A DNA stretch of 64,000 nucleotides, from the NCBI RefSeq assembly GCF_014218355.1, contig NZ_AP023368.1, positions 3,786,001 to 3,850,000 of the forward strand, written 5' to 3'. A program made the translations under genes and the position numbers. This DNA is from Anaerocolumna chitinilytica (GTDB lineage: Bacteria > Bacillota > Clostridia > Lachnospirales > Lachnospiraceae). Below the pieces are notes generated by a model that saw nothing but the letters and a program-made list of their open reading frames with translations, ran no database searches and was not told the DNA's origin. Of this stretch, positions 1 to 9,908 are shown one piece after another (within the stretch, counting starts at the first letter, position 1; each line of letters begins with the position of its first letter).

Positions 1-3000
1 TGATACTGATTTTTCCATCTGTTACATCTACCGTATTACGATATACGGTGTTGGATATAAAAGTAATGGCATTTTTCTTCACACCATTAATATACAGGTC
101 GGCTTTCCTTGTGGAATTATTCCAAATATCATTAAAACCTGTATAAACCGTATAGGTTCCGTTCTTTACAGTAAAGGTATAGGTCAAATCCTTACCGGCA
201 CTGTCATTACCGGTATTATTACCCGCAAGATACCGAAGCGTTGTAAACAGATCTCCTGTTGCCGTACCGGAGGTTGCGGTGTTAGCACCATAACCCCATG
301 GATTGGAATTAATAGTACTGTAGGACTGGTCTACCACATCCGTATTAATAAGTGTATCCTGAAGGTAGGAAGCCATCAAGAGATAATCGTTTGTTTTTGC
401 ACCGCTGCAGTTAACAAAGAACATGGTTTTATCCGGGATGGAATAGACCCTGAAAGTTATTGTCTTATTGTTCATTTCCGTAAGGGATGCCTGTAAGGTG
501 TATAATCCTGGATTGGAGAACGTAATGCTGCCGTTTAAGACGGAAGAATTATATGACCAGGTTACAGGTGTTAATAGGTTATTTCCATTCATTGTTACCT
601 GAAGGTGGTCCGGCAGAGATAAGGTCCCTCCGGTTGCAAAGGTTTCGGGTAATTTTGTTTGAACCGCTACACTTGCTGCATAATTTAATGTACTCAGATC
701 CCAGCTGCCATACCATTTGATGGCCATATCGGAGCCCTGGCCGAATTCAATCGGCAAAAAGATGTATTTGGCAGCATCATTGGCAAAATTGCCGCCATTC
801 CAGTTATCACCCACATAGATGAATTTACCGTTTTTGGCGTCCACCGGAATAACACAGGTGGTCTGAGAGTTAAAGGCCAATAATGGATTCGGGTCGGAAG
901 GTAATGTTCTGACAAAGGGGTCTGTCAAAGTTGACCAGGTTCCAAAAAGACTGTCCGCCGTGGTATATTTATTCTGATTTGCACTCCATCCTGTTGCTCC
1001 GGATGTCAGCATATAATATTTTCCGCTGTATTTGAAAATGGCTGGAGCTTCACGCTGCGCACCGGGAAATACTCTGGTATAGTCCACGCCATATACTGCT
1101 TTATAGGTATTATCACGAATAGGAACACCATTATCATTATAACCGTTATCATCTTTATGCCATCCAGTAACATCCAGATAATCATCCGTCAATTTTGATA
1201 TATAAATGGTAAGATTTTCTTCACTGGAATAAATAATGTAAGCCGTACCATCATCATCCTTAAATAAGTTCATATCACGGGCATATCCCTTACTGCTGGG
1301 ATGATAATCTGTTTGATCCGCAGGGCACATATCCAGCCGGTAATCATCGATGTATTCAAAGGGTCCGGTAGGCGAATCACTGACTGCAACTCCGGCTTGT
1401 GCCTTGCCATAACTTGTATTCTGGGTTCCGTCTGCATTGGTGTAACCTTCCATATGCATCCACATAACATACTTTTTGGTCTTATCATTATAAATAACTT
1501 TCGGTCTTTCTACGATTCTGCCAACTCTCATTGACTCGAATATATCAGCTGTATCCGTTCTTCCTGCATAGATAGACGAAATCAGAGGATCCTTTGTAAA
1601 GGAGTCCATAGATGGAATCATGGTAAGTGCATCACCTTCATCCACCCAGTTCATTAAATCCGTAGAGGAATATACTCTAACGGAGGAACCGGGCCAGGTT
1701 CCCACATGATGCTCACCATACCAGTAATACTTCCCTGTTAAATCATCGTACATGATTCCGGCTCCGTGAGCATCGATTGCATTTCCATTCATATCTGTCC
1801 ATAAGGTATTCGGCGTAAATGCAGTTCTTAGCGTACTGGTTCCGATAGTATCGGATACTGCAGAGGAAACTCCATCAATTATAGCTGTAAGTCTGTAATA
1901 ATATCCTGTTCCCTGCGTTAAGCCAGTATCTTGAAAGGAAGTATTCGTTCCGCTATAGATGGTTGTAAATGTTCCCGACACACTGGTGGATTTTGAAAGA
2001 TTATAGGTAATAGCACTTCCGGTGGCTACCGAATCCCAGCTTACCGCTACAGACGAAGCATCCAATGCTGCTGCTTTAAAATTACCTGGGGCGTCATATC
2101 GGTAAGTTTTAGACTGAACTGCTGCCGGGGCTGATTCCCCCACTTTATTATAGGCCATGATATTATATGCATATTCGGTATCAGGAGCTAAACCGGTGTC
2201 CGTATAGGTTAAATTGCTGCCTTCATAAACCATGGATAACGCGCTGCCGGAAACAGCTCGGTAAACCCTGTATCCCTCTGCCTTTGTCACGGCTGCCCAG
2301 TTCAGTTTTATCTTTGATGAATTGATTGCTGTTGCCGACTGTCCTGAAGGAGCCGCTGGCGCAGCCAGAGCTGTGGTAAAACTGTACTCTGCCGAACTCT
2401 GGGATTCTGTTATACCCCCATATAGAAATGCTATTTTATAATAATACTTCGTATCAAAGGTCAATCCGGAATCCGTAAAGTTCGTTGTTGTACTGTTCCC
2501 AACATATGTATAACCGCTGCCGGAAGTGGCTGAACGGTATATATTATAGCTTGTAGCTCCCTCTACTGCATCCCAATTCAAGTCAATAGTAGTTGTTGTC
2601 TGGGATGGTGAGGTGATTACGGATGCATTCGGTACCGGAGCCTCTGTAACCATGACATCATCCAAATACATCGTCTGCCAATTATTTCTTACTCCGATCT
2701 TCCCCGATGTAAATTGGGTATCTGTCACATCGAATACCAGGGTATCAATACCATTTTTTACAATATAACCTTTTAAAGAGCTTCCTATCAATACCATCTT
2801 CAATGTATACCAGGTATTGCTGCTCATACTGTAGTCGACCGACTTTAAAGTTGTATCCGTACCATTTACTCGTTTACTCAGTACCAATTTTGATGTTGTC
2901 TGCATCTGAAAATAATAAAAATTCTTGGAATCCTGAAAACGTGTCAGAATTCCCGGATAAGCACCTCCCCCTGCCGTATTGAACCGCATCGTCACTGTAA

Positions 3001-3286
3001 TATCAGTCCAGGATGAATCTCCCGCGGAAATAATACCTTCCCCAGAGGTATAGGCATGTGACAGAGTCTTGTTACTGGAATCTTTAGGGTCATTGGCTAT
3101 GGTCCATGTACCAGAAGCTGCGGTCCAAGCAGGATTGGAATAATCCCCGTCCGAAAAATCATCCTGGAAATAGACTGCCGGCGCTGTGGAAGCTGCTGCT
3201 ACCTGAGATACCGGTGTTATAACACCTACCATCAGTGCTGCAACTATGACCCATGATAACATTTTGTTGATTTTGCCTTTCAACAT
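1..3286 (-). CDS. Secreted GH43-family glycoside hydrolase with fibronectin type III repeats, partial
   Basis: The frame is open for 1095 codons from an ATG with a strong GGAGGAGG ribosome site and runs off the window start, so the C-terminus is missing. In order: a signal peptide (residues 1-31, ending AAA), a concanavalin/DUF1080-like beta-sandwich (about 35-210), three FN3-like modules (about 215-300, 310-395, 397-485), a GH43-type five-blade region (about 490-800), then Ig-like and malectin-like sugar-binding segments. GH43-type signatures include NAIDAHGAGIMYDD, SRDMNLFKDDDGTAYIIYSS and QREAPAIFKYSGKYYML. These resemble the exo-beta-1,3-galactanase branch, so arabinogalactan side-chain attack is a reasonable guess, but the substrate is not proven. 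It is probably exported to act on plant polysaccharide. Three CcpA/LacI-like operators lie upstream, suggesting sugar-controlled expression. Confidence 0.88.
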   Translation of the reverse strand, partial: MLKGKINKMLSWVIVAALMVGVITPVSQVAAASTAPAVYFQDDFSDGDYSNPAWTAASGTWTIANDPKDSSNKTLSHAYTSGEGIISAGDSSWTDITVTMRFNTAGGGAYPGILTRFQDSKNFYYFQMQTTSKLVLSKRVNGTDTTLKSVDYSMSSNTWYTLKMVLIGSSLKGYIVKNGIDTLVFDVTDTQFTSGKIGVRNNWQTMYLDDVMVTEAPVPNASVITSPSQTTTTIDLNWDAVEGATSYNIYRSATSGSGYTYVGNSTTTNFTDSGLTFDTKYYYKIAFLYGGITESQSSAEYSFTTALAAPAAPSGQSATAINSSKIKLNWAAVTKAEGYRVYRAVSGSALSMVYEGSNLTYTDTGLAPDTEYAYNIMAYNKVGESAPAAVQSKTYRYDAPGNFKAAALDASSVAVSWDSVATGSAITYNLSKSTSVSGTFTTIYSGTNTSFQDTGLTQGTGYYYRLTAIIDGVSSAVSDTIGTSTLRTAFTPNTLWTDMNGNAIDAHGAGIMYDDLTGKYYWYGEHHVGTWPGSSVRVYSSTDLMNWVDEGDALTMIPSMDSFTKDPLISSIYAGRTDTADIFESMRVGRIVERPKVIYNDKTKKYVMWMHMEGYTNADGTQNTSYGKAQAGVAVSDSPTGPFEYIDDYRLDMCPADQTDYHPSSKGYARDMNLFKDDDGTAYIIYSSEENLTIYISKLTDDYLDVTGWHKDDNGYNDNGVPIRDNTYKAVYGVDYTRVFPGAQREAPAIFKYSGKYYMLTSGATGWSANQNKYTTADSLFGTWSTLTDPFVRTLPSDPNPLLAFNSQTTCVIPVDAKNGKFIYVGDNWNGGNFANDAAKYIFLPIEFGQGSDMAIKWYGSWDLSTLNYAASVAVQTKLPETFATGGTLSLPDHLQVTMNGNNLLTPVTWSYNSSVLNGSITFSNPGLYTLQASLTEMNNKTITFRVYSIPDKTMFFVNCSGAKTNDYLLMASYLQDTLINTDVVDQSYSTINSNPWGYGANTATSGTATGDLFTTLRYLAGNNTGNDSAGKDLTYTFTVKNGTYTVYTGFNDIWNNSTRKADLYINGVKKNAITFISNTVYRNTVDVTDGKISI

Positions 3287-3355
3287 TTTTTCCTCCTCCA
3301 ATTAAAATAAATTATATAATTGGCTAAAATACCAGCCAAAGATACCGTATAATAC

Positions 3356-3370
3356 TTGTAACCGGTTTCA
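3356..3370 (-). promoter_or_regulatory. cre/LacI-family-like operator 1 of the GH43 gene
   Basis: TTGTAACCGGTTTCA fits the catabolite-responsive consensus WTGNAANCGNWNNCW at every fixed base and is nearly palindromic around its central CG. It lies 70 bp upstream of the GH43 start codon and abuts a TATTAT (minus strand, 3349-3354) that could be the -10 element, so a bound regulator would overlap the promoter. Whether CcpA or a pathway-specific LacI protein binds is not decided by the sequence. Confidence 0.65.
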
Positions 3371-3452
3371 TAAACAGGCATAAAGCTTTTTGAATTTTTC
3401 CTTAAAATATACCTTAACCACCATTTTAGTCTATGATTATTTCAGCTTATTA

Positions 3453-3467
3453 ATGTAACCGATTTCA
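3453..3467 (-). promoter_or_regulatory. cre/LacI-family-like operator 2 of the GH43 gene
   Basis: ATGTAACCGATTTCA is a second full match to the same consensus. Its centre is 97 bp further upstream than that of operator 1, in the same orientation. The repeated spelling TGTAACCG-TTTCA makes a chance match unlikely. Confidence 0.62.
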
Positions 3468-3707
3468 TAATTATAATAAAAATAAGATTAATTTTATCCA
3501 ACAAAAATTTCTTCCTTGGTGAAAAATCAGAATATTGTAGAATATCACCATTTATCAAATATTAAATAAATAGTTTTTAGGGATATACCAAAAGAAATCC
3601 ATCAGAACAAATCTAATCCATATTACTATTGTATATATTATCGGATTATTTTCAAATCAAATTGTTACTTTTTACATCATGTACATTATACATTGTTTTC
3701 CATTTAT

Positions 3708-3722
3708 ATGCAACCGTTTTCA
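3708..3722 (-). promoter_or_regulatory. cre/LacI-family-like operator 3 of the GH43 gene
   Basis: ATGCAACCGTTTTCA is a third consensus match, 255 bp beyond operator 2. The region 3371-3790 is otherwise AT-rich without a credible ORF. All three sites lie between the polC terminator and the GH43 start, so they most likely serve the GH43 gene, possibly through DNA looping. Confidence 0.58.
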
Positions 3723-3793
3723 CAACATTATTTTCGTTATTCAATAAATTTACCAGCAGTGGTGATTTATAACTACATTCCGGCAATAAAAAA

Positions 3794-3841
3794 GCTCCAG
3801 GCCTTTCAAAAGCAAATATCGCTTCTGTAAAGGCCTGGAGC
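3794..3841 (-). terminator. Rho-independent terminator of the polC operon
   Basis: A perfect 13-bp stem (3794-3806 with 3829-3841, GCTCCAGGCCTTT) lies just past the polC stop codon. It is followed on the minus strand by a T-rich tract. A T-run also follows on the plus strand, so it could work in both directions. Confidence 0.9.
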
Positions 3842-3849
3842 CTATTTTT

Positions 3850-6800
3850 TTATTGCTGTAAAAAATCCATCAAGGATATCTGGTTGCTCTCCGGCAAGTC
3901 TCCAAAGAGGCCAAGATCATTCATCAAATCCACTACCGTGGAACTTACCTTACTGCGGCTTCTAAAATCATCCCTAGAAAGAAACTTTCCATCCTTAACT
4001 GCTTCTACTACCGCATCGGCGGCCTTATCTCCAAGTCCGTCAATCGTACTTAAAGATGGCATTAGTTTACCATCTATTATCTGAAAATGATGTGCTTTTG
4101 CAGTATAAATGTCAATAGGCAGAAATTCAAAACCTCTTGCATACATTTCCTGAACAATTCTCATATCCTTGTAGGTATCCTGTTCTTTTTTACTAAGTTC
4201 GTTTCCTCTGCGTTTATAATCTGCCATATGCCTCTCAAGCCTTTCTCTTCCAAGGCACATAAGCTCATAATTAAAGGCAGAAGCACGAATAGAAAAATAT
4301 GCGGCATAGTATGCCAGAGGATAATATACTTTAAAATAAGCGATACGAAAGGCCATCATAACATAGGCTGCTGCATGAGCTTTCGGAAACATATACTTAA
4401 TTCTCTTACAGGACCAGATATACCAGTCCGGTACTCCTGAGGCTAACATTTCCTCTTCCATCTCCGGTGTCAGACCTTTTCCCTTACGAACACTTTCCAT
4501 TATCTTAAAGGAGTGTCCGCTGTCTACCCCCATATTAATCAGGTAAGTCATAATATCATCACGGGTACAAATAGCCGAACCCAGAGTACACTTTCCTTCC
4601 GTAATAAGAGTCTGAGCATTGTTCAGCCAAACGTCGGTTCCATGGGATAATCCAGATATACGTACAAGGTCAGAGAAATTCTTTGGTTTTGTATCTCTTA
4701 ACATCTGCATAACGAAATCTGTACCGAATTCCGGAATTCCAAGGCAGCCAAGGTCACAGCCACCAAGATCCTCTGCTCTTACCCCTAAGGCGCTCAGATT
4801 GTCAAAGAGAGAAAGGACCTTCTCATCATCCAATCGAATAGCCTTTGCATCAAGGCCAGTAAGATCTTCAAGCATCCTTATCATAGTAGGATCATCATGC
4901 CCCAGAATATCCAGCTTTAATAGGTTATGATCAATGGAATGGTAATCAAAGTGAGTGGTTATGGTTTTAGTTGTCATATCATTAGCAGGACGCTGTACGG
5001 GTGTAAAGGAATAAATCTCTTCTCCATGAGGCAGAACAATAATACCGCCGGGATGCTGTCCGGTAGTTCTTCGCACTCCCACACACCCGGATACAATACG
5101 TTCAATTTCCGCTTTCCTTCTGTGCTGGCTGTGCTCCTCATAATATTTTAATACGAAGCCGTAGGCTGTCTTATCCGCTAATGTACCGATAGTCCCTGCA
5201 CGGAAGGTGTGCCCTTCCCCAAAGATTACTTCCGTATAATCATGTGCCTTACTTTGATATTCCCCGGAGAAATTTAAGTCAATATCCGGTTCCTTATCCC
5301 CATTAAACCCTAAGAAGGTTTCAAATGGAATATCATGTCCATCCTTACTCAAAGGCTGTCCGCATACCGGACAGTTCTTATCCGGCATATCACAGCCACT
5401 GCTGCCGGCATATGCCCGAACCTCTTCCGAATCAAAGTCTGAGTAGTGGCAATGGGTACAATAATAATGAGCTGCTAATGGATTTACCTCTGTTATTCCT
5501 GACATAGTGGCAACAAAGGAAGAACCTACTGAGCCTCTGGAACCAACCAGATAACCGTCTTCATTAGATTTCCACACTAATTTCTGGGCTATGATATACA
5601 TAACTGCAAAACCGTTAGTAATAATAGAATGCAGCTCATGCTCCAGACGTTCTTCCACCTGTTTCGGAAGGTCCGGTCCGTACATGGAATGTGCCTTATT
5701 ATAACAGATTTCTCTTAAGGTTTTATCCGAATCCGGAATAACGGGCGGACATTTATCCGGACGTACCGGTGAGATTTTCTCAATTCTGTCAGCAACTAGA
5801 TTGGTATTTGTAATAACCACTTCATAGGCTTTATCTTTTCCCAGATAAGTGAATTCCTCCAGCATCTCTTCTGTAGTCCGAAAGAAAAGCGGTGCCTGGT
5901 TATCTGCATCCTTCATACCCTTGCCATATAAAAGAATTCGCCTGTAAATCTCATCCTCCGGGTCCATAAAGTGTACATCACAGGTAGCAACCACCGGCTT
6001 ATTAAATTCCTCGCCAAGTCTTACTATCCGGCGGTTAATATCCATTAACTCTTCTCTGGAGTTGATATTGATTTTCTCACTTTCGATCATAAAATCATTG
6101 TTGCCAAGGGGTTGAATCTCCAGATAATCATAAAATTCCGCCAGTCGGTTAATCTCCTCCTGAGGCTGCTCCCTTAAGATAGCCTGATACAGCTCTCCTG
6201 CTTCACAGGCAGAGCCTATTAGTAGTCCTTCCCTGTTCTCCATAAAAACACTTTTTGGAATACGGGGTCTTTTCTGATAATACTCAATATGCGATAAGGA
6301 TATTAATTTATACAAATTGACTCTGCCGATATCATTCTGAGCCAATATAATAGCATGATAGGTAGGGAGCTTCTTAATAGCATCCGCTGACAGCTTTCCC
6401 ATAGGATCAATATCTTCCAATACACGAACGCCAAGTTCCGTAAGTTTAGGCAGCAGCTTTACAAATATCTCCGCAGTCGCACCAGCATCATCCACTGCTC
6501 TGTGATGATTTTCAAGAGATACTCCTAATGCCTTTGCTACGGTGTGAAGCTTATAATTATTTAGATCCGGAATTAGCATTCTTGCCATGCCTACTGTATC
6601 CACTACGGTAAAATCCGTCTGAATTCCAAGCATTTCTGACTTTTTACGAATGAAACTGGTATCAAAGGATGCATTATGGGCTACTAATACGGCATCTCCA
6701 CAAAATTCCAAAAATTGCGGTAAGATTACATCAATCTTGGGATATCCAATTACCATATCATCCGTAATGCTGGTCAGCTCTTCAATTTTTTGCGGTATTG

Positions 6801-8328
6801 GAATCTCCGGATTTATAAAGGTACTGAATTTATCAACTATAACTCCATTCTCTACCTTTACGGCACCAATCTCAATAATTTTATCTTTTACAGGTCCAAA
6901 ACCGGTGGTTTCAATATCAAAAACAATAAAGGTGCCATCTAGCGTCTGTCCTCTGGGGTTTACAACAATCTCTTTCAAATCGTCAACCAGATAAGCCTCA
7001 ACTCCATATATGACCTTGAATTCTTTTAGTCTGTCCCACTCGGATTCCGGATAGTCCTTCTTGCTTAAGGTATGATTGGCTTCCGGGAAAGATTGCACTA
7101 CACCATGGTCTGTAATGGCTACAGCTTTATGTCCCCATTCAAAGGCACGCTTTACCAAATCTTTTACATCAACAACTGCATCCATATCACTCATCATTGT
7201 ATGAGCATGAAGTTCCACCCGCTTTTCAGGACTGTTATCCATTCGTTTAACAGTAAAGGAGGGTATGGTTTTTATTCCGACAATTGAACCGATGGATACC
7301 TCTCTGTCGTACTTATCCAATAATGCCATGCCTTTCAGCTTTATAAACTTTCCCCTTTTTAATGTACTTGTAACCTCTTCAGCCTCTTCTGTCTTCAAAA
7401 ACAGCTTAGCAGATATAGAATCCGTAAAATCCGTAATGGTAAAGATAAATAAGGTCTTTTCATTGCGAAGTTCCCGGCTTTCTGTATTCAGAATTTTACC
7501 TCTTATGACTACCTCTCCTATTTCATCCTGTATGTCCGAAATAGGTATTGCTTCTCCTTCAAAACCTCTTCCAAAGATTGTATCCGGGTCATGTATGACT
7601 TTCTTGGCTGTATACTCTGATTTCGTATAAGACTTATCACTCTTTTTCTCATCTCGAAAGGACTTGGCAGCATTTGCAGGATTCTTATTCTGCAGGTGCT
7701 CCCCGCTGTTCTCATCCAAACGCGGCGCCATTCCCTCATCTCCACCTGCTTCATCATTTCCCATCACTTTATGTATATCGTTACCAACAGAGACAAACTC
7801 ATATTCTGGTGCATTTTCCCTCTTTACCGGTTCATAATAATCAAACAATATCGTAACCGGCAAGTTAAATTTTTCATAAATTGATGTCAGATGCCGTTTA
7901 AACTCCTCTGCCAATTTTCGAATCAGAAAGCTTTCCTCACATCGAAAAATAATCCGGTTTCCATCAAAGGTTATCTTAGAGAGTTCAAAGATATTATATT
8001 CTAATATACTTCTCTCCCGAAACTCAGCAAAGATACTCTCTTTATATACCTCATAGAGATTCTCCGGGGTATATTGAGCAGATAGATGGTAGCTTTCTTT
8101 TAATTTCAGTTTTTCGCTGGTCTCTGAAAAAAGAGTATATTTAATTAACTGTTCCATTCTGATGATATCTTTTCTCTGTATCAGCCTTCCACTTTCCATA
8201 TGAACTCTGATTTCACTTCTGACTTTGGAGACACAAACTTTTTCAATCACCACTTCTTTAAAAAGCTGTATCAAGTCCTGGGGAACTTCATTCAATTGGT
8301 CAAACACTTCAAAAAAAAGCATTCCCAT
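3850..8328 (-). CDS. polC: DNA polymerase III alpha subunit, PolC type
   Basis: This is the main replicative polymerase of low-G+C Gram-positives, carrying its own 3'-5' proofreading exonuclease. At 1492 aa it has the usual family length. In order: an N-terminal domain, an OB-fold segment (about 268-350), the PHP domain starting VELHAHTMMSDMD (about 371), the DEDDh exonuclease starting FIVFDIETTGFG (about 466) with HNASFD further on, a zinc-binding cysteine cluster (CTHC...CPVCG, about 956-990), and the polymerase palm with PDIDLNFSGEYQ (about 1014). The ATG has GAGG 8 nt upstream. It is the last gene of the ispG-polC run, 23 bp after ispG, and ends at a strong terminator. Confidence 0.98.
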   Translation of the reverse strand: MGMLFFEVFDQLNEVPQDLIQLFKEVVIEKVCVSKVRSEIRVHMESGRLIQRKDIIRMEQLIKYTLFSETSEKLKLKESYHLSAQYTPENLYEVYKESIFAEFRERSILEYNIFELSKITFDGNRIIFRCEESFLIRKLAEEFKRHLTSIYEKFNLPVTILFDYYEPVKRENAPEYEFVSVGNDIHKVMGNDEAGGDEGMAPRLDENSGEHLQNKNPANAAKSFRDEKKSDKSYTKSEYTAKKVIHDPDTIFGRGFEGEAIPISDIQDEIGEVVIRGKILNTESRELRNEKTLFIFTITDFTDSISAKLFLKTEEAEEVTSTLKRGKFIKLKGMALLDKYDREVSIGSIVGIKTIPSFTVKRMDNSPEKRVELHAHTMMSDMDAVVDVKDLVKRAFEWGHKAVAITDHGVVQSFPEANHTLSKKDYPESEWDRLKEFKVIYGVEAYLVDDLKEIVVNPRGQTLDGTFIVFDIETTGFGPVKDKIIEIGAVKVENGVIVDKFSTFINPEIPIPQKIEELTSITDDMVIGYPKIDVILPQFLEFCGDAVLVAHNASFDTSFIRKKSEMLGIQTDFTVVDTVGMARMLIPDLNNYKLHTVAKALGVSLENHHRAVDDAGATAEIFVKLLPKLTELGVRVLEDIDPMGKLSADAIKKLPTYHAIILAQNDIGRVNLYKLISLSHIEYYQKRPRIPKSVFMENREGLLIGSACEAGELYQAILREQPQEEINRLAEFYDYLEIQPLGNNDFMIESEKININSREELMDINRRIVRLGEEFNKPVVATCDVHFMDPEDEIYRRILLYGKGMKDADNQAPLFFRTTEEMLEEFTYLGKDKAYEVVITNTNLVADRIEKISPVRPDKCPPVIPDSDKTLREICYNKAHSMYGPDLPKQVEERLEHELHSIITNGFAVMYIIAQKLVWKSNEDGYLVGSRGSVGSSFVATMSGITEVNPLAAHYYCTHCHYSDFDSEEVRAYAGSSGCDMPDKNCPVCGQPLSKDGHDIPFETFLGFNGDKEPDIDLNFSGEYQSKAHDYTEVIFGEGHTFRAGTIGTLADKTAYGFVLKYYEEHSQHRRKAEIERIVSGCVGVRRTTGQHPGGIIVLPHGEEIYSFTPVQRPANDMTTKTITTHFDYHSIDHNLLKLDILGHDDPTMIRMLEDLTGLDAKAIRLDDEKVLSLFDNLSALGVRAEDLGGCDLGCLGIPEFGTDFVMQMLRDTKPKNFSDLVRISGLSHGTDVWLNNAQTLITEGKCTLGSAICTRDDIMTYLINMGVDSGHSFKIMESVRKGKGLTPEMEEEMLASGVPDWYIWSCKRIKYMFPKAHAAAYVMMAFRIAYFKVYYPLAYYAAYFSIRASAFNYELMCLGRERLERHMADYKRRGNELSKKEQDTYKDMRIVQEMYARGFEFLPIDIYTAKAHHFQIIDGKLMPSLSTIDGLGDKAADAVVEAVKDGKFLSRDDFRSRSKVSSTVVDLMNDLGLFGDLPESNQISLMDFLQQ

Positions 8329-8351
8329 TACTTACGCCTCTTTTCCTATCA

Positions 8352-9407
8352 CTAAAACTCTTGCATTGTCAGAAGTTCTTCTTTTAAAGCTTCCAAAAGC
8401 TTATCCTCCGGAACCTTCCTGATAACCTGTCCCTTCTTTATCAGGATACCCTCACCTCTGCCGCCGGCTATCCCTATATCTGCTTCCTTGGCTTCTCCGG
8501 GACCATTGACTGCACATCCCATTACTGCGACCTTAATATCCATATCAAATTCCTGTATCATATTTTCTACTTGTTCTGCAAGGCCAATTAAGTCTATCTG
8601 GGTTCTTCCGCAAGTAGGGCAGGAAACCAATTCTACCCCGCCTTTTCTAAGCCCCAATGTTTTCAAGATAAGCTTGGCTGACTTCACTTCTTCTACGGGG
8701 TCACCGGTTAAAGACACCCTTATGGTATCGCCAATTCCTTCATATAGCATAATTCCAAGTCCTACAGCTGACTTTATATTTCCGGACAATAGGGTACCTG
8801 ATTCTGTAATTCCGACATGCAGAGGATAATTTGTCTTATCAGCAATCAACTCATGGGCTTTTACACACATTAAGACATCGGAGGATTTAATACTGATTAC
8901 TAAATTATCATAGCCCATCTCTTCAATGGCTTTTACTTTATCCAAGGCACTTTCTACCAGCCCCTCCGGTGTAACACCGCCATACTTTTCAACCAATTCT
9001 TTTTCGAGAGAACCACTGTTGACTCCTACTCTAATAGGAATATTTCTTAGCTTTGCAGCATCGACCACTGCCTTTAACTTCTCGTACCCGCCGATATTGC
9101 CCGGATTTATCCGCACTTTATCTGCACCATTCTCAATAGCTGCAATAGCAAGGCGATAGTCAAAATGAATATCCGCTACTAAGGGAATATGAATGTTTTT
9201 CTTTATCTCTTTTATAGCCAGCGAGGCTTCCATTGTAGGGACCGCACAGCGTATAATATCACAGCCTGCCGCTTCCAGTTTTAAGATCTGGTCTGTGGTA
9301 CTTATGATATCCTCTGTTTTTGTATTAGTCATGGATTGGATTAAGATAGGATTACCGCCTCCTATAACCTTATTTCCAATCTTTATACTTCTTGTCACTC
9401 TATACAT
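8352..9407 (-). CDS. ispG: 4-hydroxy-3-methylbut-2-en-1-yl diphosphate synthase (flavodoxin/ferredoxin)
   Basis: IspG catalyses the penultimate step of the MEP isoprenoid pathway, converting MEcPP to HMBPP with a [4Fe-4S] cluster. The N-terminal TIM barrel opens MYRVTRSIKIGNKVIGGGNP. The C-terminal cluster motifs SCPTCGRTQ and VMGCAVNGPGEAKEADIG hold the three cysteine ligands. The length, 351 aa, fits the short bacterial form. The ATG follows AGGAG at good spacing. It is co-oriented with polC. In related genomes rseP directly precedes it, but here an AT-rich insert with a peptide gene separates them. Together with dxr in this window it shows that the organism uses the MEP route. Confidence 0.97.
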   Translation of the reverse strand: MYRVTRSIKIGNKVIGGGNPILIQSMTNTKTEDIISTTDQILKLEAAGCDIIRCAVPTMEASLAIKEIKKNIHIPLVADIHFDYRLAIAAIENGADKVRINPGNIGGYEKLKAVVDAAKLRNIPIRVGVNSGSLEKELVEKYGGVTPEGLVESALDKVKAIEEMGYDNLVISIKSSDVLMCVKAHELIADKTNYPLHVGITESGTLLSGNIKSAVGLGIMLYEGIGDTIRVSLTGDPVEEVKSAKLILKTLGLRKGGVELVSCPTCGRTQIDLIGLAEQVENMIQEFDMDIKVAVMGCAVNGPGEAKEADIGIAGGRGEGILIKKGQVIRKVPEDKLLEALKEELLTMQEF

Positions 9408-9619
9408 AATACTCCTATCTACTAATAATAAGCCTTAAGTCTATTAATAATCTAATAAATCAAAATAAATTCGACTTACAAAATACGTCGTAATACCCCA
9501 AAACTAAAACTGCTACATTTTTAATCTTCATTATCAATATTATCATTTTAGATGTTTTAGTCAAGTACTTTCTCATATTCTTAATTCACGCAAATATCTT
9601 TTAGGATAATTAAAAAAGG

Positions 9620-9659
9620 ACACATTACTTTCTAATTGAAGAGTTAGTAATGTATCCTT
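9620..9659 (-). terminator. Terminator of the double-glycine peptide gene
   Basis: GGACACATTACT (9620-9631) pairs with AGTAATGTATCC (9648-9659) with one mismatch. On the minus strand it is followed by TTTTTTAATT. It lies 13 nt past the peptide stop codon, giving the peptide its own transcription unit. Confidence 0.85.
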
Positions 9660-9672
9660 TCAAAATTTCTAG

Positions 9673-9873
9673 TTATTGATAGTCACGACCGTATACTAAG
9701 TTTGCCTTCTGACTAATTTCATAACTTACTTTGGCTGGTGTCCAAATGAGTCTTCCTAGCATATAACCATATATTCCCTGATACAAGACTTCCCCAATAC
9801 CACCACCATCAATCTTTTCCATTTCTTCAAGTGTTATTTCTTCAAGATTAACTGTTTCTAATACATTATTCAA
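9673..9873 (-). CDS. Double-glycine leader peptide (bacteriocin- or pheromone-like precursor)
   Basis: This is a small precursor with a classical double-glycine leader, ending EEITLEEMEKIDGG, and a predicted mature part of about 42 residues starting GIGEVLYQGIYGYMLG. Such leaders are cut by C39-peptidase ABC exporters. The core is hydrophobic and aromatic with a GxxxG motif, as in class II bacteriocins, and has no cysteines, so lanthionine or sactipeptide chemistry is unlikely. An ATG at 9888 lies inside the Shine-Dalgarno sequence itself, so the better start is TTG at 9873, 7 nt after GGAGGT, giving 66 aa. No immunity, C39 exporter or modification gene lies nearby. Function as bacteriocin or signal is not proven. 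Confidence 0.72.
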   Translation of the reverse strand: MNNVLETVNLEEITLEEMEKIDGGGIGEVLYQGIYGYMLGRLIWTPAKVSYEISQKANLVYGRDYQ

Positions 9874-9908
9874 GCTATTTACCTCCATTTAAACTATTTT
9901 GTCTATGT

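Noticed and set aside
1-3286. GH43 gene disrupted by a stop or frameshift
   Set aside because: The frame checked at several positions (codons 392-395, 791-795, 1071-1075) stays in register with no stops; it is only cut by the window edge.
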